Below are positions 13,085 to 24,210 of a DNA stretch of 64,000 nucleotides, piece by piece; positions within the stretch are counted from its first letter, which is position 1; the number at the start of each line of letters is the position of its first letter. The DNA is taken from positions 2,456,152 through 2,520,151 of the forward strand of contig NW_002060944.1 of NCBI RefSeq assembly GCF_000150275.1, in the 5' to 3' direction. The translations under genes and the position numbers were made by a program. The notes below the pieces were generated by a model. It was not told the origin of the DNA and did no database searches. It saw only the letters and a program-made list of their open reading frames with translations. This DNA comes from Trichoplax adhaerens. Its lineage: Eukaryota > Placozoa > Uniplacotomia > Trichoplacea > Trichoplacidae.

Positions 13085-13710
13085 TGCTATCTCCAAAATA
13101 CAAAAACTGCTTTAGGCTGAAAATAATAACAATGAAGTAGCCAGTAAAATGTGTTTCAGTAAATAAAATTAAATAGATTTTAATTTAATTTTTACTGTAA
13201 ATTAAATCGAGTGCAATCAAGGATAAATAAATTTACTGTACTGTACTGCACTGTACCGTAATTGACGGGACAACTACAGTACAGTACAGTACAGTACTGT
13301 AGGTCATGGAGGTAAAACCATACAGTACAGTACAGTACAGTACAGTTAAGAAAAAGATACTTAATACTCAGTAGTTCAAAAGTCATACAGTATAGTACCG
13401 TACTGTTGTAAGTGTACAGTAAGTAGAGACCATTTGTAAGTCTCATTCAACCTTTACTTTTAGCTCTTTTTAGTCCTAACTACTAAACAAGATTGCTCTA
13501 TAAAACTGTGGACTACTAAAATCTTCCTTTAAAAACGTACGAAATAAGGTTCAATTTCTGACTTTCATGAGAAGAATTCTCTAAACAGAGCATCTTCACT
13601 CGCCTGATTTTTGCTATCAAGAACTTCATTTTGAAAGCATTCGCAGATCAAGAGTCCCTCACTACTAGTTTTAACAGCAGTAAGTTAGATACACAAGATC
13701 GAGCAAAGTG
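13085..13710. promoter_or_regulatory. shared divergent promoter region of WDR47 and SCFD2
   Basis: The 626 bp between the two start codons must carry both 5' untranslated regions and both promoters. Its centre is a CTGTA/TACAG array. No TATA box or other element is clear. Role inferred from position only. Confidence 0.65.
13234..13420. repeat. (CTGTA)n/(TACAG)n array between WDR47 and SCFD2
   Basis: Blocks of TACAG/CTGTA units: 13234-13259 (TACTGTACTGTACTGCACTGTACC), 13274-13301 (TACAG run ending in an inverted CTGTA), 13320-13346 (TACAG run), and degenerate copies at 13384-13420. Same repeat family as upstream of DAXX. It sits 150-335 bp from the WDR47 start and 290-475 bp from the SCFD2 start. 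Confidence 0.9.
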
Positions 13711-16700
13711 ATGACGCTGAATTCTTCCTCGTCCTGGAGCACCTTTCTTAAATCACTTGATGGCGGGGTAGTGTACATGGACAATTTGGCCGTAGAATAC
13801 TTCCATTGGTCCGGTCATGTGAAAGAGATCTTAATGCGGGGCAATGTCAGAGCTATCAAGGATTTAGACATGAATTCGGTCAGTATTTTGTATCGGTATT
13901 TAGTACTGTGGTACAGATGATCATGATAAATAAATAAATATAAATATTTCTGAATATATCATGGCATAATTTTATGAAGATATACACGTACAGTATATTT
14001 TATTAGGAAATATTTGGCATGAATAAGTGCCAAATGAGCATAAGTAATACTTATTAAGTATGACTAAAACTTCGTAGAATTTACTATATTCTCAGCACTT
14101 GATAATAATTGGGTTATAAGAAGTTTTTGCTATTTGATGTACTGTACTTCTAAACAGATTGATCCTCAAGCGAACAAGGCTATATTTTGCATTTGCGAAA
14201 CTTTAACTGGTACAAACATGGATAAAGTTAGACAAATTGTTGAATCGCATAATTTCAATCGAATCCTAGTATATTGTTCTGTACCGGAGTATTTGTATAA
14301 TGAGTCTGGTGAAGATGAAGGCATTTTTGCTTTCCTAGCTGAAGAATTAGAAAGGCGGATGGGCAAACCGGTATGTACAATAATTTCAATTGCGTTAGTG
14401 CTTATTAAATATACTCGCATATATATATATCGATATGTCTTGATTAAAATAATGGATATACTTTTACCGATAATTTTATACGCGTATGTATGTTAGGATA
14501 TTTTCAGTATAAGCTGACGCAAATCTTAAAGTAGCTGAATATGTAGTAAGGTCTATGATGAAAACTTATGAAAGAGATTTTATTCTCTTAAATCTTATAG
14601 ATGGCTATGGCTGAGATTATTTTCTTGCCAATGTTTCATACATACATCTTTTCCGACTTCTTTATAACACCTACATTCAGTACATTTTTCCCCTTGCTAC
14701 CAACAGATGCGAAACGATTAAATGAATTCTATAATAGTCAGGTTAGTCTATTTTCCGAGTCTTATCCGTAAAGGACATCCGATATTACTCTACAATTAAG
14801 TATATCATCTTAGCTAAAATAGCGAGTACTGTAATTTTTACTAATTTCGACAATATCACCTGTAACAACCACTTTTAGGGAGATAAAAGGAATATCCAAA
14901 GTCTCTCTGATATTACTTTAACACTATTGCCTCCTCCATTACAGGAAAGAATCAAGGTAAATAGTAATCAGTCCATGATTTCTGTTTAATTCTCTACATT
15001 AGCATCTACTTTCCATAATTCTTCGCTACTACTCAAATTATGTTATAAAATGTAATGACGAAGGCACTGAATATTTTAGGTATTTGCTGCACTTTTGGAT
15101 GGAATGTTTGATGAAATGTCTATAGCGGAAGATTGCTACTGTGTCGGAGCTACTAGTCGCTTTGTTGCTACTGAGCTTGCTAATTTACAAAGTCAAAGAA
15201 GCAAAAAAAAAGTAAATTACAGTTTCTTAAACCTTATTCTCCAGAAAAATTTCATTATGAAGATACAGATATATTAACAATATATAAATCGCACCTATAG
15301 ATTGCAAAACAAAAAGCATCAATTATATTAGTTGATAGAACACTCGACGTTGCTACTAGCGTTAACCATACATGCGAGACGCTCGGTAATAAAATTTTTG
15401 GTCTTCTACCAACACTTCCTGGTCATCATAGTGACGTAGCAGTCGAAATGAGCTGCTTATGTGCTCATGATAGGTATTTCTTTGTTTCGTTTATCGCAAC
15501 GTTAAAGTATTTCGTGAACTAATTTTTATTATATGACAGCTTTAATGCTGTACCTGGATGTTTAGCTCATGTAGATAGTCCAATTGGAAAAACGCTTTTG
15601 CAATCATTTTTAACAAAACGTAGTAAAGTTAGTCAATGCGTCTTTCTTACCATCAACATAGTAAGGTGCAATAACTGATATCTGATTCTTATACCGTAAC
15701 TCAGGAGTCCATAATGGAAGTCTCTCGCGCATTAGTCAGCGCCATTAGTGATGAAAGATTACCATTAGAAATTTCACCAAAAGCTGGGCAAATTACATCG
15801 GAAAAGTTACTGAATCTTGTAAAACTATTTAAGTATGTATACCCTAATATGAGATCTATATTTATTGCTCCTACAGTGATAAAATTTTGATATCATTAAT
15901 TGAATTATAAGATCTACAGTATTTACTTTACTATTAACTAAATCCATAGGGATAACTCAGTAGCATATTCTAAATATGCCGATTTGCTTCAATATGCAAT
16001 TGCGGTTACAAATGCGACTTCAATAGAAAAAAATAAATCGTGGGAGAAATTACTTGGAATAGAAAAGGTATAACGATTGCGTATACTTATAATGAAAACA
16101 GAATTACATTAAATGTTGTACAGGTGTGAACGATATCTCCCGCTATGAATAACAGCCCCTTTTAATATTTTAAAGATGCTAGCTTTACGCCTGTCCGATA
16201 CCTCAGATAGATCGGAAGCAATGTCTATTTTAAAAGATTTAGTTGAATTAAATGTGAAGAAGTTGAAGAGGTAAACATTAAAAAATCCTTTTAGAGCGTT
16301 TTGTTGCTGTATATGTAAGTGTTGTATACTGGTAGCTCACTATTAATTGGCGTCTTACTGCTCATTTAAGAGGCATATCGGTTGAGGATATCCTGCTATT
16401 AATTCTGTTCTCTTGCTCACTTGTCGGCGAAGAATTTTGTTTGAAATATTCCGAACTGGAGGTTTTCATACATATTGCACATATTCTTACCTGTTCATAG
16501 TTACTATAGTGCAACTAATGTGGATGCACATATCTTGACATAACATGATTGTTATACGTATAGTCTTTAGTTTTCAAAGTGGCTTTCGCAGACGAAAATC
16601 CCCATGAAAGTATACAATTATTTGGTAGGTTCTGCTGATACGTACTTATATAATCTTATGTGCTAAGGTCTATCATTTCTAACTTTTCTAACTGAAGAAC

Positions 16701-17571
16701 AACGAAATATTTTGATACTTTTTAGGAGAAGATGTATCAATTGAAAGCTTTAAGAGTTATATGAAGACTTTTCACAATAATGTTCTAGGCCTAAGTGAAG
16801 CACGCAGCCAATTGAGGCAGTTTAGGTAGAAGAAGAGAAATTATATAATAAATAAATCTGCTCATTAAATATCTTAAACGAATTTGTTACTCAGCTCGCA
16901 ATTTCAATGTATAGAGACCTTCTAAAAGTTGGTGGCCAACAGAACTTAAACTATCAGTCAATAAATAAGCAGGTAATATCCTCTAGTCTATTTTGTAACA
17001 GCGATGCAAAAGCCATAATTTGACTTTCATTATACTAGAAAATCACTTATATGCTTTTTCTAATATGTTCATATTAACAATTCATAATCCAGATATTAAA
17101 TGCTATATTCGATCCAAAGAAGGTTGAATTGATCGATGTTGAAAATAAGTCATCCGGACTACGAGATTTTATCAAAAGTGGTTTTAGGTAGTATTGAATG
17201 ATTACACTAATTCTTGAATGCGCTTATTGTTGATTAAACTATTTATAACTAATTACCAATTACTTAGTTTATTCATGAACGTAAGCAAGCCTAGGCCAAA
17301 TGATCATCCCTTATTGTTCTTATTTGTCATTGGTGGAATAACATGTGATGAATTAAAAAGTCTTAATGAGCTGGTGACTTCTCAGTATCCGAATATAAAG
17401 GTCTGTCACCATGAGCTACCAAGATGAATAGTATCTTATATTGATCATACAGCAATCTAGAATTCTTTCTGTTTTTATCACTCTTTTTAGGTTATCATTG
17501 GTAGCACCAGATTATTGAAACCGGACGATATTTGCATTCAAATTTTAAAGGAAGATAATCTCTTTATATGA
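13711..17571 (+). CDS. SCFD2: SCFD2-like Sec1/Munc18-family protein
   Basis: Seventeen exons with matching phases, 650 residues (human about 684): 13711-13878, 14158-14370, 14601-14741, 14879-14956, 15080-15211, 15301-15473, 15540-15627, 15705-15832, 15950-16067, 16176-16270, 16371-16461, 16564-16624, 16726-16825, 16915-16972, 17093-17187, 17268-17400, 17491-17571. The start ATG follows the array-bearing divergent promoter. Family landmarks in order: GGVVYMDNLAVEYFHW near the N-terminus, TPTFSTFFPLLP, CYCVGATSRFVATELANL, ASIILVDRTLDVAT, FNAVPGCLAHVD, LRDFIKSGFR, MNVSKPRPNDHPLLFLFVIGG and the terminal STRLLKPDDI. SCFD2 is a divergent SM-type protein expected to act in membrane trafficking; its partner SNAREs are poorly known. 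Two donors are weak (GTTTTC at 16462, GTCTGT at 17401), so exons 11 and 16 are the least certain boundaries. Confidence 0.94.
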
Positions 17572-18694
17572 TAAAATTAAATTTGTACATATTTTCAATT
17601 TATTATATTATTTTAATGGTTATAGTAACTGTATGTCTTTTAAAATTTAACAATATCAAGTTCTTAAATAAACACGTTATGTTACTTTGTACTGTATGTA
17701 AAGATTAAAAGTTTTATTCAGAAGATAGAGCAAACTATTAAACTATAATATCAACAGATATACTAAAAACGACTAGTATTCATAATCAAAGGATATAGTA
17801 GTTAGTTGATCATATCGAAGAATTAAGGGCACTGTTAGGTAAGATAGTATTTTTTAGAAGTCATTGCTGAAAAATTTATGAAAGTGGTATCACCTGAATA
17901 ATACACCCTGTAAATAATTACGGTTATAATGTGTGATAAAGTGTCTTCTCAAAAATATAACAAGAACTACAATTTCTTGCAAGCTTCACTTTATTACATA
18001 AGATTATGTTCATCTCACTACTACCAAGGATTCAGTACATTCGTAAATATGATATAAGATGTTGGGAAATGTTTAAAATCCTGTTAATCGACAATTATAA
18101 TCTCTACTAATTAAAAATTTCCTAAAAAGGTTGTTGCTTGCTATACAATAGCACTTCTGACTTTTTATTTCTATTCTCATATGTATGGGGCTTTGTTACT
18201 GAGTCACATTTATTTACAATCTTAATAGACTATCAAACGCCCTTTCTTTAGATTAAGCGATTGCTCTTAAGTCATTTCTATAGTAATCTATATAAAACCT
18301 TGTAAAATAGTGAAGAAAAAAAGATGGCGACATCATGATCTGGTACGGTAAAACTTAAACATACTATCACTTTGTAGGTATTTTATATAGTAAAGTAATA
18401 ATGGATTCATACTAAAAGCTATAATGGACTCCGCTTTTAGTCCTTTACTACAATTTCATCTATTCAGGAATATAGATCGGTAGCCAGAATTAGAAACAAA
18501 GTGCACACTGTGCAGTGCACAATTGGTGCATCGCAATTGATGATTAAGCTAATTAACATTGTAATGATTTCAGCTAATAGTAGTGCAGTACTGTAGGGTG
18601 GCTAATACGATGAGACGGCGCACTTGTACTGTTTCTAGTATGAGACTGTATCACATTAGGGAATTACTCAATTTTGTTAATTCAAATTTTGGGT

Positions 18695-18795
18695 TACGTA
18701 AGTGAACCTACAGTAATTGCAGGAGACTATTACTCGGTCATTACAGTTATGTAGGTGAACCAACAGTAATAGCAGGAAAATATTACTCGGTCATT
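18695..18795. repeat. imperfect tandem duplication, two copies of about 48 bp, period 53
   Basis: Copy 1 (18695-18742) and copy 2 (18748-18795) both read TA.GTA.GTGAACC.ACAGTAAT.GCAGGA followed by TATTACTCGGTCATT, with only a few substitutions. No coding potential is seen; function unknown. Confidence 0.85.
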
Positions 18796-19876
18796 TCAAA
18801 CATAACGAATAAAATTAAAAACATATATTACATATATATCGATTTAGCTTCTAGCATGGACAATAAAGACTGAAGACAGAGCTAAAACATCTACTGATAA
18901 AGAACTGAGTGATTGGAATTTGATTACTTGATCGAAAATAATTTCAGATTCTAATTTACCGGCATAGAAATGTGATGGATACAGCAAACTAGCAGAGCTA
19001 ATTTGTTATTCAATTTTAGATTATTCCGTACATTATATTATGTAAGTGTGAAATTTTCTGAAATACCATAACTGTACCAATTCAATTACGCGTATACGAA
19101 CGGAAGTATCTTAGTGCTATATCAAACTGTAGTAGCGTTGTGATATTCTAATAGATTATGTAGACCTAATATATATATTACACTATATGTCCGTATTAAT
19201 GAATTACAGGAATTATAAGGATATAGACAAATAGGAAAGTACCATTTTAAATAGATACATAGCTGACGGCAAAGGAACCTTTTTGATGTATACGCGTATG
19301 ATATATATATATACGTATAGTAGTTAATTATAGGTATTCGATAGATTTTGAAATTGTAATTAAGCTTAATTCTAGCAGAAGCTTAAGGTTTTAGTTGGGT
19401 TCATTTAACAACAATAACACTTCTCAGCTTAGATCTTCGCTAGTAATCTGATTGAGTGTAGTGATGAAATAAGGAGCCGTCTTTAGTCTACCTAATCACT
19501 TTGAGGATCAAGTCCAATAGACGGACCAAGTTTCTAGAATTCAATATGATTGACAGATATTGAGACTGCCGGTTCTGTCAAATACTTCAAGCAAGGCAGT
19601 CAACTTTACCTTTTACGTTAAACAAAATGAGTTTCCAATTTTAGTTCGTACACAGTTTTGATGTATGATTTAGTTTTCCATTGTGAAAACTAAAATGATA
19701 TAAGTGATAATCGTACGTACGAGAATATAGTCAGTCATACATTAAAGGAGGTACGTCTACAATCTTTCTTGACATTTGGAAGTACCCGCAATACTGTATT
19801 ATAACCGTGTAGAAATGTGTGGTCCATGCCAGTCATCAGTAAATTCTAATAGAAAATACCGTATGGAAATTTTCAG

Positions 19877-19935
19877 TCAAGGACTACTAGAAATTATGAA
19901 AAGGAATCTAGATTCCTTTTTCTAACAGTCCTTGA
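19877..19935. repeat. long imperfect hairpin with a perfect 22-bp central palindrome
   Basis: Outer arms TCAAGGACT (19877-19885) and AGTCCTTGA (19927-19935), inner arms AGAAA/TTTCT, and at the centre a perfect palindrome AAAAGGAATCTAGATTCCTTTT from 19899 to 19920 with a few unpaired bases between. It may be a foldback element or an RNA hairpin. It lies about 560 bp upstream of ATAT1. Confidence 0.85.
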
Positions 19936-20025
19936 TCCAACGTTGCGCTCGGACTCGAGAATTTTCCTTATTACCTCGTATACTGGTCATTGCGCAGACC
20001 GCGTTACAGTTCCCTGAATCTGCAG

Positions 20026-20077
20026 TAGCCCTAACTATTTTGCATAAATTACTTTATACACAAAATTGTTAGGGCTA
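20026..20077. repeat. inverted repeat with telomere-like arms
   Basis: Left arm 20026-20041 begins TAGCCCTAAC; right arm 20062-20077 ends GTTAGGGCTA. 15 of 16 bases are complementary, with a 20-bp spacer. The arms contain CCCTAA/TTAGGG. Located about 75 bp before the pentamer array upstream of ATAT1. Confidence 0.8.
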
Positions 20078-20153
20078 ATATGCAGCGCTAATACTATGCC
20101 TTATAAACGTAGAGATTTAACTACTGGACACTCAGTGGACAGTCCAATGGCGC

Positions 20154-20280
20154 GTACAGTACACCACAGTACATTATACTGTAGGGTACAGTATTCGGAT
20201 TTTGTGTACTGTACGCTCACGGTGCAGTCCTCTCTTCATGGTGTCTACTGTACAGTGTACTGTTCGAGTTTACAGTCCAC
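20154..20280. repeat. degenerate CTGTA/TACAG array upstream of ATAT1
   Basis: Spaced copies of TACAGTAC, ACTGTA, TACTGTAC and a CTACTGTACAGTGTACTGT core at about 20246-20263, with another copy near 20374. Less regular than the other arrays but the same units in both orientations. It ends about 220 bp before the ATAT1 start. Confidence 0.8.
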
Positions 20281-20497
20281 GATTGTATATTTAATGCACA
20301 TGTGGGTGCTCAGGTTCAAGCAAATAGACCTAAAATTTAAAAATTTTTTATATTTCTATCACCAATACTTTGAGTACAGTACCGAATGTCAAGAGAGAAG
20401 GTTTTTCTCAACAGGCAATCTTTGCTGTCATAACAACGGCAGGTTCAGTTTAAAAACCTGAGAGCTGTAACTGTTTCGGATTGGGTTAAGGTTGGAA

Positions 20498-23427
20498 ATG
20501 GAATTCGATTTTGATATTAGTCAGTCATTGCCAGACTTTATTACTAAAGTGGATAATACGCTCAATCCTTTTAATCGACAACTGGATGTTACCAGGTTAG
20601 TGACAAGAACTTTCGTCATTAACAGTCTAGTACTTCTTTGCAAGAGGTACGTTAATTGATTACAAGTTGAATGAATACGCTCTTACTATAAATTTACCGA
20701 AACAGTGTTGATTCACAATTCTGGTAGTAAATATTTTATAGTTCTATCAGCGTACGAGTATACTGGTATTGTAACAAGGAGATAGCAAAATGGCGATGAA
20801 TTCATGCGGTATTGACCATTTTAATTATATTTTACCACATTATAGCAGGAAGCGTTTGCAACAGAATTTAATCGTCATTATCGATCGTATGGGAATGGCA
20901 TCAGCGAAGGCAAGACTTCTCCGACGACTTACAGTATAGTAGATTAAAACATAACATCAATAAAGATCAGTAAAACTTTATTTTCATCAACTAATACATT
21001 AGTTTAGACAAATGCTTCATACACACGCGTATAATCATTTAAAATAAAACAGATGTATTAGTACCGTGAACGACGGATTGCAGCAGTTCAATAAGAGTTA
21101 TAGTATTTACAGTAGACTAGCAATTCATATTTTAATAAGACTGATACAAATTTGTTCAGAGTAAAATCTGCTCTAAATTAACGTTGAAATTCACAAATTT
21201 ATCACTCATTCTAGGCTCAGTCTCTGAAAGGAGCAATAACAACTGCAGCTAAGCTAGGAATATCTGATCATCGATTGTACATATTAAAGGAAACTGAAGT
21301 GAATAGGTTAACCAGCTATTATTGCGTGATTAAGGATTAAGATCCAATTGCTGCTTCAACATAATTGTTGGTATATCATTGGTTCATCCAATCAGTTTAC
21401 CAATACTATTTCATTTTATAGAGGGCTAGGGAAGGTAGTTGGTATATTAAAAGTTGGAAAAAAGAAGTTATTTGTTGTGGTAAGCTCCATGATAGGCTTA
21501 TGCGAGAAATAGGTCACACTGATAGTCCGTTAGCTGGAGAAATTACACGATCTAGTTTTTTTAATTACGAAATATTCGGTTTCGCAATCAATTTATACTG
21601 CTATCCCTAATGTAGGATTATACTGGAGCACAACACGAATGCCTCCCTTTATGCGTGCTCGATTTTTATGTTCATGAGTCACAACAACGGACTGGGAATG
21701 GAAAACTCCTTTTTGAATACATGCTTAAGGTAATCTATTTGCTAGGGTATCACTGCAAATAGCACACTACTACGAGGACCTTCTTATTTATTATATTTAT
21801 TATGATATGCTTTCCCATGCCTTTTTTAGGCTGAAAATGTAACCCCATCACACCTTGCAATTGATAGACCATCGTTTAAATTCCTATCATTTTTACAAAA
21901 GCATTATGGTTTAAGAGATACATTACCAAAGGTATGTTATTCTGTTCGTTTCTCATCAACCTTTTCTTTTACCTTAATGATAAATGAAATGCGTCTCCTT
22001 TTTTATATTTAGCAAGTTAATAATTTTGTCGTTTTCGAAGATTTATTTAATTTAATTAGGAAAAAGAAATCAGGTACATTTAATATGGATAGCTGATAAT
22101 ATGAATTAATATTTCGATGGATTACTTGCTATTCACTATGATACCATAATTTACAGATAAAAAACGAGTTTTAACTGTTTTATTGATTGCAAAGGCGGAA
22201 TTACGCAACATCAGCCTACTAGCTTGAAACCACCAATTCCTCCTACAGGGCGGCGATGTATGCACTTCCTAAATCTAACAATTTGGCAGACACGATAATA
22301 TACGCGTATATCATAAAAATATATCAGCATTTAATTTACAATTTATCCAATAATATTTTAAGCATTATATATGTGCAATAGATTTTAATAGACAAGAACA
22401 TACATGGCATCCTTCGACTTCTACAAACGCATTAAGTGGTACTTCTATTTAAACCATATTTCATAGTTGTTTATAAGTCATATTACCAATAGTTCATTTT
22501 ATCTGATCAAAATTTAAGGTTTAGGAAACACTTCCTTATTTACTGAAAAACCTCCAAAGAATCAAATATCATTGAGGTTAAGACACTTGAATATATTATG
22601 ACCAAAGGACTGTAAATGCGAGCGTATTTCTTATCTGATACTTTGTTCAGTGATTATGATTTAGAAACGTAGCGATCTTGTTGACGCTATGAAAGCAAAG
22701 ATCTTTGTTTACGAGTCTGCTCATAGTTTTTTCTTCATTGATAGTATGGAAATGCATGGAAATATCCAATCCAATGCGCTAGCCATAAATTCTAGACCTG
22801 ACCAAAACTCCGCAAATATAGGTCTATCAGCCCAAGCTAATATGTATAGTCGCTACGGTTCATCTTTGCCTAATATTTTCAACAAGTCTACTCAACGCAG
22901 AGATCATGGTAACCGTAACGATCGAATGAATTCAACACGATCTGCGCATTGCAAGATAAATTTTCAGAATTTTGAAAGAAAAGAGTAAGTATTAAAATGG
23001 TCATTCGTGATCATGTATGAATATGCTACATTGCTTGTATATCAAATACTGTACTAGTTATATCTGAATTTCCTCTTACAAATATAAAAGTTGAAGTCAT
23101 TTTAGTGCTATAGTAAATCGATTACATACCAGAGAGATTTTAGAGTGTAAATTTAAATGAGATTACGTTTGCAGATAATTAAAATATATGACTTAATAGA
23201 TTCGCGATAAGGATATAAAATGTTCATTATGTTCATTTTGCTTTAGAACCGATGTAAGTGGGACAAGAAACATTGGAAATCGCACCGCTCCTAGTAAATT
23301 AACTGGAACGGGTAATTATACTGTATCCTCAATATTGAATGAAAATTCTTATCTCAAGAATAATGATAGTTTTAAGAATCTATTCAACTATACTACTAAT
23401 TATGATAATTTTAAGAGAAACAGATGA
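20498..23427 (+). CDS. ATAT1: ATAT1/MEC-17 alpha-tubulin N-acetyltransferase
   Basis: Twelve exons with matching phases, 394 residues (human 421): 20498-20595, 20849-20909, 21215-21306, 21422-21479, 21616-21729, 21830-21931, 22013-22073, 22195-22257, 22382-22438, 22519-22576, 22745-22984, 23247-23427. The N-terminus MEFDFDIS matches the family start. Residues 1-195 form the GNAT-like catalytic domain: [35 protein letters not shown], then [20 protein letters not shown] with the acetyl-CoA loop, and [23 protein letters not shown]. Conserved catalytic-site residues are visible as Cys116 and Asp153, the counterparts of human C120 and D157. It acetylates alpha-tubulin Lys40 inside microtubules. 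The rest is a disordered, Asn/Ser-rich tail, variable in this family. The second intron (20910-21214) uses a GC donor. The tail exons, especially the acceptor at 22195, are less certain; an alternative last exon may lie at 24150-24210. Confidence 0.94.
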
Positions 23428-24149
23428 AGACAATATTAAGTATTATGCTAAAATACTCAAATTGTTCGAGTTCTGGTTGATGTCTCTTTTTGTAAATACG
23501 CTTAGTTTCAAAATTTTGCATGTCAATGCATGTCATGTTGACACTAACTCTATACCACTATATATGTCGATCTTTAAAACTTTTTAGATTGAATGAAGAA
23601 CAAAGCCATAATTACTTTAAATAGAAATATTGTTATTAAGATTATGTTGATATACTGTATGACAAAGGATGCCACCGTCAGATTATTTTTGTAAAATTAA
23701 GATGGTATGCTATAGAAAATTACGTACTATTGAGCTAAATCTTGCTATTAATGGATTATTAATACGAACTTTTTGATTGAGTATAATATTTCTTATTTAC
23801 GATTTATCTGACGAAATGTTATTCTTATAATAATTCAAACCACTGTATTTAGCTTGAATTTTATTGACGTTATTAGTATCGAACTGCAAAAAGGTCATTG
23901 ACTGATACTGAGTAATTCCATAAAATCGGTCTATAAAAATCTACTGTGCATTTAAACCATTGTAAATTTTGCCAAATGAGAGTATACGTTTATATATATA
24001 TATTTATCGATTACAATTATTATAGATACATGAAATAAAATTTTATGTAAATCTTTAAGTAACATGGATTAATTATGGTGTTGCATACTAAAAATTGTAG
24101 TTAAGTTTGTTGAGGTATATTGCTTAACATATTGCTGTATCTACTGCAG

Positions 24150-24210
24150 AATTCATCGTAAGGGCAAGACGGCATGTGATTTAGATGATTATGTAGAAGC
24201 AACTACGTGA
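24150..24210 (+). other. possible alternative last exon of ATAT1
   Basis: After a CTGCAG acceptor, 61 bases read one base plus 19 codons (IHRKGKTACDLDDYVEATT) and a TGA. The phase would fit the donor of ATAT1 exon 11 (ends 22984), giving a different C-terminus from the exon ending at 23427. There is no independent support. Confidence 0.22.

Larger units (their letters stand above)
17572..20497. other. gap between SCFD2 and ATAT1: repeats, hairpins and the ATAT1 upstream region
   Basis: No assigned gene. It holds the SCFD2 3' region, a 53-bp-period duplication (18695-18795), ATACGCGTAT at 19290-19299, a long hairpin (19877-19935), a telomere-like inverted repeat (20026-20077) and the pentamer array before ATAT1. 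A short minus-strand exon chain beginning with ATG at 19990 is possible but unproven (see findings). Confidence 0.5.

Noticed and set aside
13085-13096. WDR47 start at the TTG codon 12 bases upstream, and DAXX start at the TTG at 7033
   Set aside because: These are eukaryotic genes; the first in-frame ATG codons (13084 and 7018) follow in-frame stops and fit the families.
20910-20937. Longer ATAT1 exon 2 ending at GTATAG
   Set aside because: It would insert ARLLRRLT into a conserved gap-free stretch of the catalytic domain.
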